Source of the DNA: Isoptericola variabilis 225
GTDB lineage: Bacteria; Actinomycetota; Actinomycetes; Actinomycetales; Cellulomonadaceae
NCBI RefSeq assembly: GCF_000215105.1
Contig: NC_015588.1
Location: 2,170,001-2,234,000 of the forward strand
DNA: 64,000 nt
Reading direction: 5' to 3'
Shown here: in pieces, positions 1 to 9,212 of the stretch
How positions within the stretch are numbered: position 1 is the first letter of the stretch
Layout: each line of letters begins with the position of its first letter
The notes under the pieces: generated by a model
Database searches by the model: none
Told to the model about the DNA's origin: nothing
Seen by the model: only the letters and a program-made list of their open reading frames with translations
Program-made: the position numbers and the translations under genes

Positions 1-921
1 GCGCGAGCCGCCGCTCTTGCCCTTGCTCGTGCTCTTGCTCGTGCTCGTGCGGCCGGTCCCCTTCGCCGTGCCGCCCGACTCGGCGGAGCCGCCGGAGCCC
101 TTGGCGCCGTCGGACCCCTTGGTGTCCTTGCCGCCGCCCTTGGCGCTCGCGACGCTGCGCTTGAGCGCCTCCATGAGGTCGATGACCTCGGCGCCCTCCT
201 CGCCCTCGGGCTTGGCGCCGAACGTCTCGGCGGTGTCCACGGCCTCGCCCTGCTCGATCTTGGCCTCGATGAGCTGACGGAGCTGCACCTGGTACTCGTC
301 CTCGAACTCCTCGGGCGTGAAGTCGGACTCGAAGCTCGTGACGAGCTGCTGGGCCATCTTGAGCTCGGTGCTCGAGACCTTGACGTCCTCGTCGAGCGAC
401 CCGAAGTCGGGCTCGCGGACCTCGTCGGCCCACAGCAGCGTCTGCAGCACGAGCACGTCGTCGCGCACGCGCAGCGCCGCGAGCCGCGTGCGCTGGCGCA
501 GCGCGAACTTCACGACGGCGGTCCGGTCGGTCTCCTCGAGCGTGCGGCGCAGCAGCACGTAGGCCTTGGGGCTCTTGCTGTCGGGCTCGAGGTAGTACGT
601 GCGGTCGTACATGATCGGGTCGATCTGCTCGCTCGGCACGAACTCCACGACCTCGATCTCGCGGTTGCTCTCGGCCGGCAGGGCCGCGAGGTCCTCCTTG
701 GTGATGACCACCGTGTGCTCGCCGTCGTCGTACGCCCGGTCGATGTGCTCGTACGGCACCACCTCGCCGTCGAGCTCGCACACCCGCTTGTACCGGATGC
801 GCCCGCCGTCGGCGTCGTGCACCTGGTGCAGCGGGACGTCGTGGTCCTCCGTCGCGCTGTACAGCTTCACCGGGACGTTGACGAGACCGAAGGTCACCGC
901 GCCCTTCCAGATCGCCCTCAT
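1..921 (-). CDS. ku: Ku protein, non-homologous end joining (3' end cut by window)
   Basis: Bacterial Ku forms a ring-shaped homodimer on double-strand break ends and recruits LigD. The protein starts MRAIWKGAVTFGLVNVPVKLYSATED, a typical Ku N-terminus, and continues through the conserved beta-barrel/arm region (for example FGLVNVPVKLY, DRTYYLEP, RRTLEETDRTAVVKF). From about residue 260 it becomes a low-complexity Gly/Ser/Lys/Thr tail (GKGTGRTSTSKSTSKGKSGG). Such basic tails are known in actinobacterial Ku and bind DNA. The 307 codons seen already cover the usual core, so only the end of the tail is missing. ATG at 921 is the first start giving the family N-terminus. LigD lies about 1.2 kb away on the other strand, which supports the assignment. 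Confidence 0.95.
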   Translation of the reverse strand, partial: MRAIWKGAVTFGLVNVPVKLYSATEDHDVPLHQVHDADGGRIRYKRVCELDGEVVPYEHIDRAYDDGEHTVVITKEDLAALPAESNREIEVVEFVPSEQIDPIMYDRTYYLEPDSKSPKAYVLLRRTLEETDRTAVVKFALRQRTRLAALRVRDDVLVLQTLLWADEVREPDFGSLDEDVKVSSTELKMAQQLVTSFESDFTPEEFEDEYQVQLRQLIEAKIEQGEAVDTAETFGAKPEGEEGAEVIDLMEALKRSVASAKGGGKDTKGSDGAKGSGGSAESGGTAKGTGRTSTSKSTSKGKSGGSR

Positions 922-1025
922 CGCTCCATGGTGGTCCGGACCGCGCCGTCCCGCCACCGCCCGGCCTGACCAGCGGCGTCGCGGGGACCGTGAGCGACGC
1001 CCGCCGGGTGGGTAGGGTGCGGCCC

Positions 1026-1544
1026 ATGGCGACGGTGCTCCCCTTCGACGGCCACACCCCCGAGATCGACCCGACGGCGTGGGTCGCCCCGACGGCGACG
1101 CTCGTCGGACGAGTCCGGGTCGGCCCGCACGCGTCCGTGTTCTACGGCGCGGTGCTGCGCGGCGACATGGACGAGATCACGCTCGGCGAGGGCAGCAACG
1201 TGCAGGACAACTGCGTCGTGCACACGGACGAGGGCGTGCCGACACGCATCGGCGCGGGCGTCGGCGTCGGCCACGGCGCGATCGTGCACGGGGCCACGGT
1301 CGAGGATGGCTGCCTCGTCGGCATGGGGGCGACGCTGCTCAACGGCTCGATCGTGCGGACGGGCGCGTTCGTCGCTGCGGGCGCCCTGGTGCGCGAGGGG
1401 CAGGAGATCCCCGCCGGGCACCTCGCCGCGGGCGTCCCCGCGACGGTCCGCGGCGAGCTCGACGCGGCCATGGCCGCGCGCGTCGCGGAGAACGCCGTCG
1501 CCTACCGGCGGCTCGCGGCCCGGCACCGCGACTCGGTGGGCTGA
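1026..1544 (+). CDS. Gamma-carbonic anhydrase-like hexapeptide-repeat protein
   Basis: A 172-residue left-handed beta-helix protein of the YrdA/PaaY/gamma-carbonic anhydrase group. Repeated hexapeptides (WVAPTATLVGRVRVGPHASVFYG) run through most of the chain, followed by a C-terminal helix. Histidines consistent with a trimer-interface metal site are visible in VVHTDEG and GVGHGAIVHG. These proteins are trimers that bind Zn or Fe; many are annotated as carbonic anhydrases without proof, so the substrate is uncertain. The upstream in-frame ATG-less extension is Arg-rich and not family-like, so I chose ATG 1026 (MATVLPFDG). Divergent from Ku. Confidence 0.85.
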   Translation: MATVLPFDGHTPEIDPTAWVAPTATLVGRVRVGPHASVFYGAVLRGDMDEITLGEGSNVQDNCVVHTDEGVPTRIGAGVGVGHGAIVHGATVEDGCLVGMGATLLNGSIVRTGAFVAAGALVREGQEIPAGHLAAGVPATVRGELDAAMAARVAENAVAYRRLAARHRDSVG

Positions 1545-1553
1545 GGAGCCGCG

Positions 1554-1772
1554 TCAGGTCAGCGTGAGGACGCCGAGCACGCCGACGGCGACCGCGAGCG
1601 CGAGCGACACCCCGATCAGGACCGCGTGCACGGTGTAGAAGCGGGTGCGCCGGCCGGCGTCGTCGCGGGCGCGCGGGTCCGCCGCGACGCGCCGGAAGAA
1701 CCGCGGCCAGACGAGCAGGTTCCAGGCGGCGACGACGAGCAGCAGGACGGACCAGCCGAGGGGCAGGCTCAC
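1554..1772 (-). CDS. Small SCO4848-type membrane protein
   Basis: A 72-residue protein with two hydrophobic segments (about residues 5-20 and 48-70) separated by a basic stretch (WPRFFRRVAADPRARDDAGRRTRFYTVHAV). The arrangement resembles the small actinobacterial membrane family annotated SCO4848; no function is known to me. The GTG start at 1772 overlaps the stop of the upstream redox gene by 4 bases (GTGA), so the two are very likely translationally coupled. The short length and overlap fix the start. Confidence 0.7.
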   Translation of the reverse strand: MSLPLGWSVLLLVVAAWNLLVWPRFFRRVAADPRARDDAGRRTRFYTVHAVLIGVSLALAVAVGVLGVLTLT

Positions 1773-2062
1773 GACAGCCCGCCCGCGGAGGACACGGCGT
1801 CGAGCTTGGCGCCGAGCTCGGCGTCGGCCGGCTCGACGAGCACGTCGCCGTCGGGGAAGACGAGCACAGGGATGTTCTTGCGACCGCTGAGCGCCTCGGC
1901 GTCGTCGGCGCGCTCGGGCGCGGCCACGAGGTCGACGTAGTCGTACTCGACGCCGCGCGAGTCGAGGAGCCGCTGTGCGCGGCGGCAGTCGCCGCACCAC
2001 GCGGCGCCGTACATCGTGAGGATCCCCGGTCGGGCGAGGTCGGACGCGGCACGCTCGGTCAT
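1769..2062 (-). CDS. Glutaredoxin/mycoredoxin-like thiol oxidoreductase
   Basis: A 97-residue thioredoxin-fold protein. The active site CGDC lies in MYGAAWCGDCRRAQRLLD at about residues 17-34, and the cis-Pro motif is KNIPVLVFPDGD at about residues 62-73. In actinobacteria such proteins use mycothiol (mycoredoxin) or thioredoxin reductase (NrdH); which applies here cannot be read from the sequence. ATG 2062 is divergent from ligD with only 33 bases between the starts, so the two genes share a promoter region. The 3' end couples to the small membrane protein. Confidence 0.85.
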   Translation of the reverse strand: MTERAASDLARPGILTMYGAAWCGDCRRAQRLLDSRGVEYDYVDLVAAPERADDAEALSGRKNIPVLVFPDGDVLVEPADAELGAKLDAVSSAGGLS

Positions 2063-2095
2063 GCGCAGCAGCCTACGACGCGCCACGATGGTCGG

Positions 2096-4657
2096 ATGGC
2101 ACGGTCCTCCGCCTCGGGCGGCACGACGAAGCAGACGGTGTCCGTCGAGGGCCACCGTCTCCAGCTGACCAACCTCGACAAGGTCCTCTACCCCGCCACC
2201 GGCACGACCAAGGGCGAGGTCCTGCACTACCTCGCCGAGATCGCGCCCGTGCTCATCCCCCACGCGGCGAACCGGCCCGCGACGCGCAAGCGCTGGCCCG
2301 ACGGCGTCGACGGCCAGGTGTTCTTCCAGAAGAACGCGGACAAGTCGACCCCGTCGTGGGTCCGCACGCGCCGCATCGAGCACAAGACCAGCGCCAACGA
2401 CTACGTGCTCGTCAACGACCTCGCCACGCTGACCTGGCTCGGCCAGACCGCGACGCTCGAGGTCCACGTGCCGCAGTGGCAGTTCGGCCGCACCGGCGTG
2501 CGGCACAACCCCGACCGGCTCGTGCTCGACCTCGACCCCGGCCCGGGCGCCGGCCTGCCCGAGTGCGCGCAGGTCGCACGGTGGGCGCGCGCGATCCTCG
2601 TCGGCATGGGGCTCGAGCCGATGCCCGTGACGAGCGGCTCCAAGGGCATCCACCTGTACGCGGCGCTCGACGGCAAGCAGGACTCCGAGCAGGTCTCCGC
2701 CGTCGCCAAGGAGCTCGCGCGCTACCTCGAGTCCGAGCACCCCGACCTCGTCGTGAGCGACATGAAGAAGTCGCTGCGCGGCGGCAAGGTGCTCGTCGAC
2801 TGGTCGCAGAACAACGGCAACAAGACGACGATCGCGCCCTACTCGCTGCGCGGGCGCGACCACCCGACCGTCGCGGCGCCGCGCACGTGGGACGAGCTCG
2901 ACGACCCGGACCTGCGCCACCTCGAGTACCCCGAGGTGCTCGAGCGCGTCGCGCGCGACGGCGACCTGCTGGCCGACCTCACCCAGGGGCACCTCGCGGC
3001 GCTCGAGCCCACGCCCGAGCACATGGCGAGGTTCGAGCGCCTCGAGGTCTACCGCTCCAAGCGCGACCCGGACAAGACCCCCGAGCCGTTCGGCCCGTCG
3101 TCGCCCGCGGCGGACGCCCCGCCGGGCGACACGAGACCGACGTTCGTCATCCAGGAGCACCACGCCCGTCGGCTGCACTGGGACTTCCGCCTCGAGCACG
3201 ACGGCGTCCTCGTCAGCTGGGCGCTGCCCAAGGGCGAGCCGACGGATCCGGCGAAGAACCACCTCGCCGTCCAGACCGAGGACCACCCGCTCGAGTACGG
3301 GTCGTTCGAGGGCACGATCCCGGCCGGAGAGTACGGCGCCGGCGAGGTGACGATCTGGGACGCCGGCACGTACGACCTCGAGAAGTGGGTCGACGGCAAG
3401 GAGGTCATCGTCACGCTGCACTCCGAGCGCCGCGGGTCGCGGCGGCTCGCGCTCATCCAGACCGGAGGGCGGGACGGCGACGAGAACAGCTGGCTCATCC
3501 ACCGCACCAAGGAGCAGCCGGGCGGCGCCGGTCCGGCCGAGGAGCCGGCGACCGGGCGTGACGGCCCGGGCCGCCGGCCGAGGTCGGGCACCGCGCGGCG
3601 CGCACCCGTCGAGCTGCCCGACCGGCCCATGCTCGCGACCGCCGCCACGCAGCGCGAGCTGCGCGGCCTCGACGCGGCCGAGTGGGCGTTCGAGATGAAG
3701 TGGGACGGCTTCCGCACGCTCGCGACCGTGACGATGCCCGACGACGGGACCCGGGGCGGCGAGCCGAGCGTGCGGCTCACGAGCCGCACCGGCCTGGACA
3801 TGACCAAGACCTACCCCGAGCTGCAGGCGCTCGCCGGGATGCTGTCGCCGGACGACCTGCCCGCCGTGCTCGACGGCGAGATCGTCGCGCTCGACGCGCG
3901 GGGCCGCCCCGAGTTCCGCCGCCTGCAGCAGCGCGCCAACCTGCAGAAGAAGGGCGACGTCGAGGCCGCGCGGCGCCGCGTGAAGGTCGATCTCATGCTG
4001 TTCGACGTCCTGGCGCTCGCGGGCGAGACGCTCACGGACCGCACGTACGACGAGCGTCGCCGCCTGCTCGAGCGGACCGTGCGCCCGGCGCGGCCCGTGC
4101 ACGTGCCGCCCGCGTTCGACGGCGACCTCGAGGCCGCCACCGACACCTCGCGCGAACTGCGGCTCGAGGGCATCCTCGCCAAGCGCCGGTCGTCGCGGTA
4201 CGCGCCCGGGCGGCGGTCGCGCGAGTGGCTCAAGCTCAAGCACTCGCGCATGCAGGAGGTCGTCGTCGTGGGCTGGCGGCCGCTGCACGCGGGCGAGGCG
4301 CGGGAGGACGACCGGACGATGGGCTCGCTCCTGCTCGCGCTGCCCGCACCGCAGCACGGCGACGGCGCGCTGCGCTACGTCGGCAAGGTCGGCACCGGCT
4401 TCCGCGAGAAGGAGCGCACCCAGATCGCGACCCGGCTGCGCGGGATCGAGCGCGCGACGCCGCCGGTCGACGGCGTCCCGCGCGCGGAGGCGCGCCACGC
4501 GCGCTGGGTCACGCCGCGCCTCGTGGGCGAGGTCGAGTACGGCGACTGGACGGCCGACCCGACCGACCCGGACCTCGTCGACGAGGCCCGGCTGCGGCAC
4601 GCGACGTGGCGAGGGTGGCGCGAGGACAAGGCCCCGGCGGACGTGCGCCCCGAGTGA
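2096..4657 (+). CDS. ligD: Multifunctional ATP-dependent DNA ligase LigD
   Basis: An 853-residue end-joining enzyme with three modules in the order polymerase/primase, phosphoesterase, ligase, as in Mycobacterium LigD. The primase module occupies about residues 10-290, with the metal-binding acidic motif LVLDLDPGPG near 143-152. The 3'-phosphoesterase module starts at about residue 349 (FVIQEHHARRLHWDFRLEHDG). The ligase module has the nucleotidyl-lysine motif MKWDGFR with Lys near 535, followed by the DGEIVALD and EGILAKRR motifs and a C-terminal OB fold. A Pro/Gly/Arg-rich linker near 480-510 joins the last two modules. It acts with Ku to process and seal double-strand breaks. ATG 2096 gives the family N-terminus. 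Confidence 0.97.
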   Translation: MARSSASGGTTKQTVSVEGHRLQLTNLDKVLYPATGTTKGEVLHYLAEIAPVLIPHAANRPATRKRWPDGVDGQVFFQKNADKSTPSWVRTRRIEHKTSANDYVLVNDLATLTWLGQTATLEVHVPQWQFGRTGVRHNPDRLVLDLDPGPGAGLPECAQVARWARAILVGMGLEPMPVTSGSKGIHLYAALDGKQDSEQVSAVAKELARYLESEHPDLVVSDMKKSLRGGKVLVDWSQNNGNKTTIAPYSLRGRDHPTVAAPRTWDELDDPDLRHLEYPEVLERVARDGDLLADLTQGHLAALEPTPEHMARFERLEVYRSKRDPDKTPEPFGPSSPAADAPPGDTRPTFVIQEHHARRLHWDFRLEHDGVLVSWALPKGEPTDPAKNHLAVQTEDHPLEYGSFEGTIPAGEYGAGEVTIWDAGTYDLEKWVDGKEVIVTLHSERRGSRRLALIQTGGRDGDENSWLIHRTKEQPGGAGPAEEPATGRDGPGRRPRSGTARRAPVELPDRPMLATAATQRELRGLDAAEWAFEMKWDGFRTLATVTMPDDGTRGGEPSVRLTSRTGLDMTKTYPELQALAGMLSPDDLPAVLDGEIVALDARGRPEFRRLQQRANLQKKGDVEAARRRVKVDLMLFDVLALAGETLTDRTYDERRRLLERTVRPARPVHVPPAFDGDLEAATDTSRELRLEGILAKRRSSRYAPGRRSREWLKLKHSRMQEVVVVGWRPLHAGEAREDDRTMGSLLLALPAPQHGDGALRYVGKVGTGFREKERTQIATRLRGIERATPPVDGVPRAEARHARWVTPRLVGEVEYGDWTADPTDPDLVDEARLRHATWRGWREDKAPADVRPE

Positions 4658-4673
4658 CTGGCACGCTGGGCCC

Positions 4674-5819
4674 ATGACGCCCTTCCCCGCCCACGTCCAC
4701 GCCGAGCGCCGTCGTCGCGCCGCCGCGCAGGCCACCGAGGCCGGGCTCGACGGCGTGCTCGTCACGCCCGGACCCGACATGACGTACTTCCTCGGGTACA
4801 CGCCGTCGGCCGTGACCGAGCGGCTCACGATGCTCGTGATCGACGCGGGCTACCCCGACGCCGCGACCGCCGTCGTGCCCCGGCTCGAGGAGCACGACCT
4901 GGAGATCGGTGCGGTGGGTGGCGTCGAGACGCTCGCGTGGTCCGACGGCGAGGACGAGCACGAGGTCGCCGCGCGGCTCCTGCGCGACGGCGGCCGGTAC
5001 GCGATCAGCGACACCGCGTGGGCGCTGCACGTGCTCGGGCTGCAGCGCGCGGCGCCGGAGGCGTCGTTCGAGGCCGTGACCCGGGCGCTCCCGCTGCTGC
5101 GCGCCGCGAAGTCGCCCGAGGAGGTCGCGCGCCTCGCGGCCGCCGGGGCCGGCGCCGACGCGGCGTTCCGCGAGATCGTGCGCCGTCCGTTCGCCGGCCG
5201 GCGCGAGCGCGACGTCGCGGCCGACCTCGCCGAGCTGCTCCGCGAGCACGGGCACGAGCAGGTCGACTTCACGCTCGTGTGCGCGGGCGAGAACGGCGCG
5301 GACCCGCACCACGCCGCGTCCGACCGGGTGCTGCGCGAGGGCGACACGGTCGTCATGGACTTCGGCGGCCTCGCCGACGGGTACGGCTCGGACACGACGC
5401 GCACCGTCCACGTCGGCGAGCCGACCGCGCTCGAGCGCGAGGTGCACGACGCCGTGCGTGCCGCCCAGCAGGCCGGCGTCGAGGCGGTGCGGCCGGGCGC
5501 GACGTGCGAGGACGTCGACCGCGCGGCCCGCGCCGTGATCGAGGAGGCCGGCTTCGGCGAGCACTTCGTGCACCGCACGGGCCACGGCATCGGCCTGACG
5601 ACGCACGAGCCGCCGTACATGGTCACGGGCGAGACGACGCCGGTCGGCCCGGGGATGTGCTTCTCGGTCGAGCCCGGGATCTACCTGCCCGGGCGGTTCG
5701 GCGTCCGCATCGAGGACGTCGTCGTCGCGTTCCCGGTGGGCGTGCCCGGGCTCGAGGACGTGCCCGACGGCGCGGCACGCCTCAACACGACGACCCGCGA
5801 GCTTGTCGTGGTCGAGTAG
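4674..5819 (+). CDS. M24 family metallopeptidase (Xaa-Pro peptidase type)
   Basis: A 381-residue cytosolic aminopeptidase P/prolidase-like enzyme. An N-terminal creatinase-type domain (about 1-150) precedes the pita-bread catalytic domain. The five metal ligands of the family are visible in order: Asp in VMDFGG, Asp in GSDTTRTVHVG, His in HRTGHGIGL, Glu in SVEPGIYLPG and Glu in VRIEDVV. This supports an intact dinuclear metallopeptidase that cleaves N-terminal or dipeptide Xaa-Pro bonds. It starts 16 bases after ligD on the same strand, but a functional link is not implied. Confidence 0.92.
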   Translation: MTPFPAHVHAERRRRAAAQATEAGLDGVLVTPGPDMTYFLGYTPSAVTERLTMLVIDAGYPDAATAVVPRLEEHDLEIGAVGGVETLAWSDGEDEHEVAARLLRDGGRYAISDTAWALHVLGLQRAAPEASFEAVTRALPLLRAAKSPEEVARLAAAGAGADAAFREIVRRPFAGRRERDVAADLAELLREHGHEQVDFTLVCAGENGADPHHAASDRVLREGDTVVMDFGGLADGYGSDTTRTVHVGEPTALEREVHDAVRAAQQAGVEAVRPGATCEDVDRAARAVIEEAGFGEHFVHRTGHGIGLTTHEPPYMVTGETTPVGPGMCFSVEPGIYLPGRFGVRIEDVVVAFPVGVPGLEDVPDGAARLNTTTRELVVVE

Positions 5820-5862
5820 GCGCCTCGGCGGTGCGTACGGCGCCGGCCACCCTGCCCGCTGC

Positions 5863-6738
5863 TCAGCCGGCCGCGAGCGCCGGTCCGGCGTCGTGCGACA
5901 TCATCCCGTCGGACGCGGGCCGCGGCAGCCACAGCGGCAGCGACCGCTCCCCCGCCCACGGCGCGACGCCGAGCTGCTCGAGCCGCGCGTGGCTCGCCCA
6001 CCGCCAGCGCGGCGCGGCGCGGCAGCCGGCCGCGACGTCGTCGAGGAACGTGCCGATCGGCACGGCGGGCGCGATCGCGTCGAGCACCCCCTCGGTGCGC
6101 CGCTCGGCGAGGAGCACGATCCACGCGGCGAGGTCGCGCACGTCGATCACCTGGACGAGGTCGCCGGGGTTGCCCGGGGCGAGCACGTCGGGCGGGCCGC
6201 CGTCGGCGACCCGCGAGAGGCGCGCGGGCCAGTACGTGAACCGTCCGGTCGGGTCGCCCGGCCCGACGATGAGCCCCGGGCGCACGACGACGGAGCTCGC
6301 CGCGCCGTCGCGCACGAGCTGCTCGCACGCGACCTTCATGGGCCCGTACGCGTCCGGGCGGGTGCGGAGGTCGACGTCGTCGTGCTCGGGCTCGTGCAGC
6401 GGCAGCGTGTCCGGACCGCCGTGCGGCGTCGCGTCGTCGGCGTACACGCTGATGCTCGAGACGAAGACCCAGTGCGCGTCCGCGAGCGCCGCGACGGCGG
6501 ACCGGACGTGCGACGGCGTGCGCGAGACGTCGACGACGGCGTCGAACCCCTCGGCGGCGAGGTCGTCCGGGATGCCGTCGGCGCGGTCCAGGACGACGTG
6601 GCGTGCGCCGTCGGGCACGGTGCCCGAGCGGCCCCGGTTGGCGGCGACGACCTCGTGGCCGCGCTCGAGCGCCGCCTCCACGACCGCGCGCGAGAGGAAC
6701 ATCGACCCGCCCAGCACCAGCAGCTTCATGGGTGCCAC
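5863..6738 (-). CDS. NAD-dependent epimerase/dehydratase family protein
   Basis: A 291-residue extended SDR-type protein. The Rossmann motif is LLVLGGSMFLSRAVVEAAL at the N-terminus, a variant of GxxGxxG. The catalytic region contains FVSSISVYAD and a Tyr-x-x-x-Lys pair in DAYGPMKVACEQ. Proteins of this type in actinobacteria are often annotated as reductases acting on nucleotide sugars or isoflavone-like substrates; the substrate here is unknown. ATG 6738 or the internal ATG three codons later are equally possible starts. It is convergent with the M24 gene. Confidence 0.8.
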   Translation of the reverse strand: MAPMKLLVLGGSMFLSRAVVEAALERGHEVVAANRGRSGTVPDGARHVVLDRADGIPDDLAAEGFDAVVDVSRTPSHVRSAVAALADAHWVFVSSISVYADDATPHGGPDTLPLHEPEHDDVDLRTRPDAYGPMKVACEQLVRDGAASSVVVRPGLIVGPGDPTGRFTYWPARLSRVADGGPPDVLAPGNPGDLVQVIDVRDLAAWIVLLAERRTEGVLDAIAPAVPIGTFLDDVAAGCRAAPRWRWASHARLEQLGVAPWAGERSLPLWLPRPASDGMMSHDAGPALAAG

Positions 6739-6923
6739 GGTGCTGGCCGGCGCCCTTGGCCGCTAGTGGTTCCGCGGCCGGCAGAACCGGTCGTGTCGGT
6801 GGCGGGTGGGAGGCTGGGACCGTTCGCGGGGGCTCAGTTCGGCCTCGGCGAGGGCTTGTCCGTCCTCGAGCTGTCGGCCGCGGGTCCGTTCGCCGAGAGC
6901 GGACGAATCCGCCCGATTTGGAC

Positions 6924-6939
6924 TAGAACGTATGTTCGA
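6924..6939. promoter_or_regulatory. LexA-type SOS box
   Basis: TAGAACGTATGTTCGA matches the actinobacterial/mycobacterial SOS consensus TCGAAC-N4-GTTCGA at all but one base. It sits 20 bases upstream of the DUF222/HNH gene start. Members of the 13E12 family are known LexA targets in Mycobacterium tuberculosis, which makes the position meaningful. Confidence 0.75.
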
Positions 6940-6959
6940 TCCGCGCTAGTCTTGCCGCC

Positions 6960-8699
6960 ATGACGGACCGGGCCGCTGACGCACCGGCCCCCGACGGCGG
7001 GGGCCGACTCGGCAATGGCCGCACGGGTCCGGGCGACGGCGTCGCGGGCGTCGGCTCCGACGTCGCCCGGCTGCGGGCCGAGCTCGACCGCCTGCTCTCG
7101 CTCGACCTGAACACCGACTGGCGGGTCCTGGCAGAGCGCGCGGTGCGGGAGGCGGCCGACCACATCGACCACGACTGGCCGACCGCCACCGGCGACGTCC
7201 CGGTCGCTCCGGCGCCCGGGACGGCCGAGTGGCTCGCGGCCGCGGGCGTGCCCTCGGGAGTCGTCGACGCGCTGGACGTCACGGGCCCGGCCTCGCTGCG
7301 CGACGTCGACGCGACATGGGACCTGCTCGAGGCCGTGCAGCGCAGCATCAACGCACTCGAGGCGGTGCGGGCCGTGCTGGTCGAGCGGGGCCGCCGCCAG
7401 GCCGAGCGCTGCCAGGACGCGCTCGTCGACGACACGGACCCGGTCGCCCGGACCGCGAGCGCCACGCGGCGCTCGGAGCTCGCGCAGCGCGCGACCGTGG
7501 CCGACCTCGCGGGCGTCCTGCACGTGGGCGAGACCGCTGCGGGCACGCTCATGGACCACAGCCAGACGCTGGCGACCAGGGCGCCCGGAACGCTCGCGGC
7601 GCTCGCGCGCGGCGACCTGTCGTGGCGTCACGCGACGGCGATCGCCAAGCACGTCGACGACCTCGACCCGGCCGCAGCCCGCCGCGTCGAGACGGCGGTG
7701 CTCGCCGGCGCGGGCACGCTCACGCCGCGGCGGCTGGAGGACCGCGTCCGCGCCGCGCGCGAGGAGGCCCAGCCGACGCCGCCCGACGTCCGGCACGCCG
7801 AGGCACGCGCCAACGCGGGCGTGTGGGTCGACCCGGCCAAGGACGGCATGGCATACCTCACCGCGTACCTGCCGGCCGCGTTCGCGTACGCCGCCTACGA
7901 CCGCCTGACAGCGACGGCCCAGTCGGTGCGCGCGGACGGCGACGGGCGGAGCACCGGCCAGCTGCGCGCTGACGTGCTGTGCGACCTGCTGCTCGACGAC
8001 GGCACGCTGGACGTGTCGACCGCGTGGGCGGCGGGCGGTCCACCACCTCCCGACGACACCGACATCGACGATCTACCGCGCCCCGGCGTCGGCTCGCTGG
8101 CGCCGCTCGCGCGCTCGATCAAGCCACGTGTGACGGTGACCGTGCCCGTCCTCACGCTGCTCGGCATGACCGACGCGCCCGCGACGCTCGAGGGCCACGT
8201 CCCCATCGACCCGGACACGGCTCGTGCGCTGTGCGCGCACGCGCCGTCGTTCCGGCGCGTCCTCACGCACCCCGAGACGGGTGCGCCGCTGTCGGTCGGC
8301 CGCAGCACGTACGCCGTGCCCGCCGACCTCAAGGCGGTGCTCGCCGAGCGCGACCGCACCTGCCGGTTCCCGGGCTGCACGCGACCGGCGCGCCGCACCG
8401 ACGTCGACCACACGACGCCGTGGTCGCACGACGGCGTCACGGCCGCGGGCAACCTCGCGCACCTGTGCCGGCGCCACCACGTCCTGAAACACCAGACGGC
8501 GTGGAGCGTGCGTCACGTGTCGACGCCCGAGGCGGCGGCCGCCACCGGAGGCGTGCTCGAGTGGACCTCTCCCACGGGTCGGGTACAACGGACCTACCCC
8601 GAACGGCCGGCCGCCACGCGGCACGCCACGACGCCGCAGCCGTTCCTGCCGCCCGACCTCGCGGCCGACGAGGACGACGCCGGCGACCCACCCTTCTGA
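6960..8699 (+). CDS. DUF222/13E12-type HNH endonuclease-like protein
   Basis: A 579-residue protein of the actinobacterial 13E12 repeat group. A long helical DUF222 region (about residues 30-400) precedes a C-terminal HNH nuclease domain at about 465-510: CRFPGCTRPARRTDVDHTTPWSHDG then NLAHLCRRHHVLKH. It contains the expected Cys pairs, the DVDH core and a terminal HH. Family members are multicopy genes with poorly known roles, some SOS-induced. A near-consensus LexA box lies 20 bases upstream, which suggests DNA-damage control. ATG 6960 is just downstream of the box, so the transcript leader must be very short or absent. Confidence 0.9.
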   Translation: MTDRAADAPAPDGGGRLGNGRTGPGDGVAGVGSDVARLRAELDRLLSLDLNTDWRVLAERAVREAADHIDHDWPTATGDVPVAPAPGTAEWLAAAGVPSGVVDALDVTGPASLRDVDATWDLLEAVQRSINALEAVRAVLVERGRRQAERCQDALVDDTDPVARTASATRRSELAQRATVADLAGVLHVGETAAGTLMDHSQTLATRAPGTLAALARGDLSWRHATAIAKHVDDLDPAAARRVETAVLAGAGTLTPRRLEDRVRAAREEAQPTPPDVRHAEARANAGVWVDPAKDGMAYLTAYLPAAFAYAAYDRLTATAQSVRADGDGRSTGQLRADVLCDLLLDDGTLDVSTAWAAGGPPPPDDTDIDDLPRPGVGSLAPLARSIKPRVTVTVPVLTLLGMTDAPATLEGHVPIDPDTARALCAHAPSFRRVLTHPETGAPLSVGRSTYAVPADLKAVLAERDRTCRFPGCTRPARRTDVDHTTPWSHDGVTAAGNLAHLCRRHHVLKHQTAWSVRHVSTPEAAAATGGVLEWTSPTGRVQRTYPERPAATRHATTPQPFLPPDLAADEDDAGDPPF

Positions 8700-8727
8700 G
8701 TCCGCCCCGAGGTGCTACCGTCGCGGC

Positions 8728-9192
8728 GTGCCGACCACTCCCCCGCCCACCGTGACGTTCCGTGCCGCGACGCGCGACGACCTGCCGCGCATCGTCGAGC
8801 TCATCGCCGACGACGCGGTCGCCGCGGCGCGCACCGGCTCGTTCGGCCCGTCGCACGTCGCCGGCTTCGAGGCGATCGAGGCGAGCCCCAACGACGAGCT
8901 CGTCGTCGCCGAGCACGACGGCGAGGTGGTCGGCGTCATGCAGCTGACGTTCATCCCGGGCATCGCGCGCAACGGCGCGACGCGGCTGCAGGTCGAGGCG
9001 GTCCGCGTCGACCGGCGCCTGCGCGGTCAGGGCGTCGGCCGCCTGCTCATGGAGCACGCGCACGCCCGCGGACGCGAGCGGGGCTGCGCGCTGGCGCAGC
9101 TGACGTCGGACAAGGATCGCCCCGAGGCGCACCGGTTCTACCGGTCGCTCGGGTACGTACAGTCGCACGAGGGCTTCAAGCGGCCCCTCTGA
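8728..9192 (+). CDS. GNAT family N-acetyltransferase
   Basis: A 154-residue single-domain acetyltransferase. The acetyl-CoA pyrophosphate-binding motif is RRLRGQGVGRLLMEHAHARG (about residues 95-114), and the C-terminal motif is RPEAHRFYRSLGYVQSHEGFKRPL. The N-terminus is the standard FRAATRDDLPRIVELI. The acceptor substrate is unknown. The start is GTG at 8728; no earlier in-frame start gives a family-like N-terminus. It ends 20 bases before a convergent VOC gene. Confidence 0.9.
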   Translation: MPTTPPPTVTFRAATRDDLPRIVELIADDAVAAARTGSFGPSHVAGFEAIEASPNDELVVAEHDGEVVGVMQLTFIPGIARNGATRLQVEAVRVDRRLRGQGVGRLLMEHAHARGRERGCALAQLTSDKDRPEAHRFYRSLGYVQSHEGFKRPL

Positions 9193-9212
9193 CCGCCCCT
9201 CGCGCGGGAGTC

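Noticed and set aside
1..4657. Considered Ku, redox gene, small membrane gene and LigD as a single novel repair operon
   Set aside because: They are on different strands with separate promoters; only Ku and LigD have a known link.
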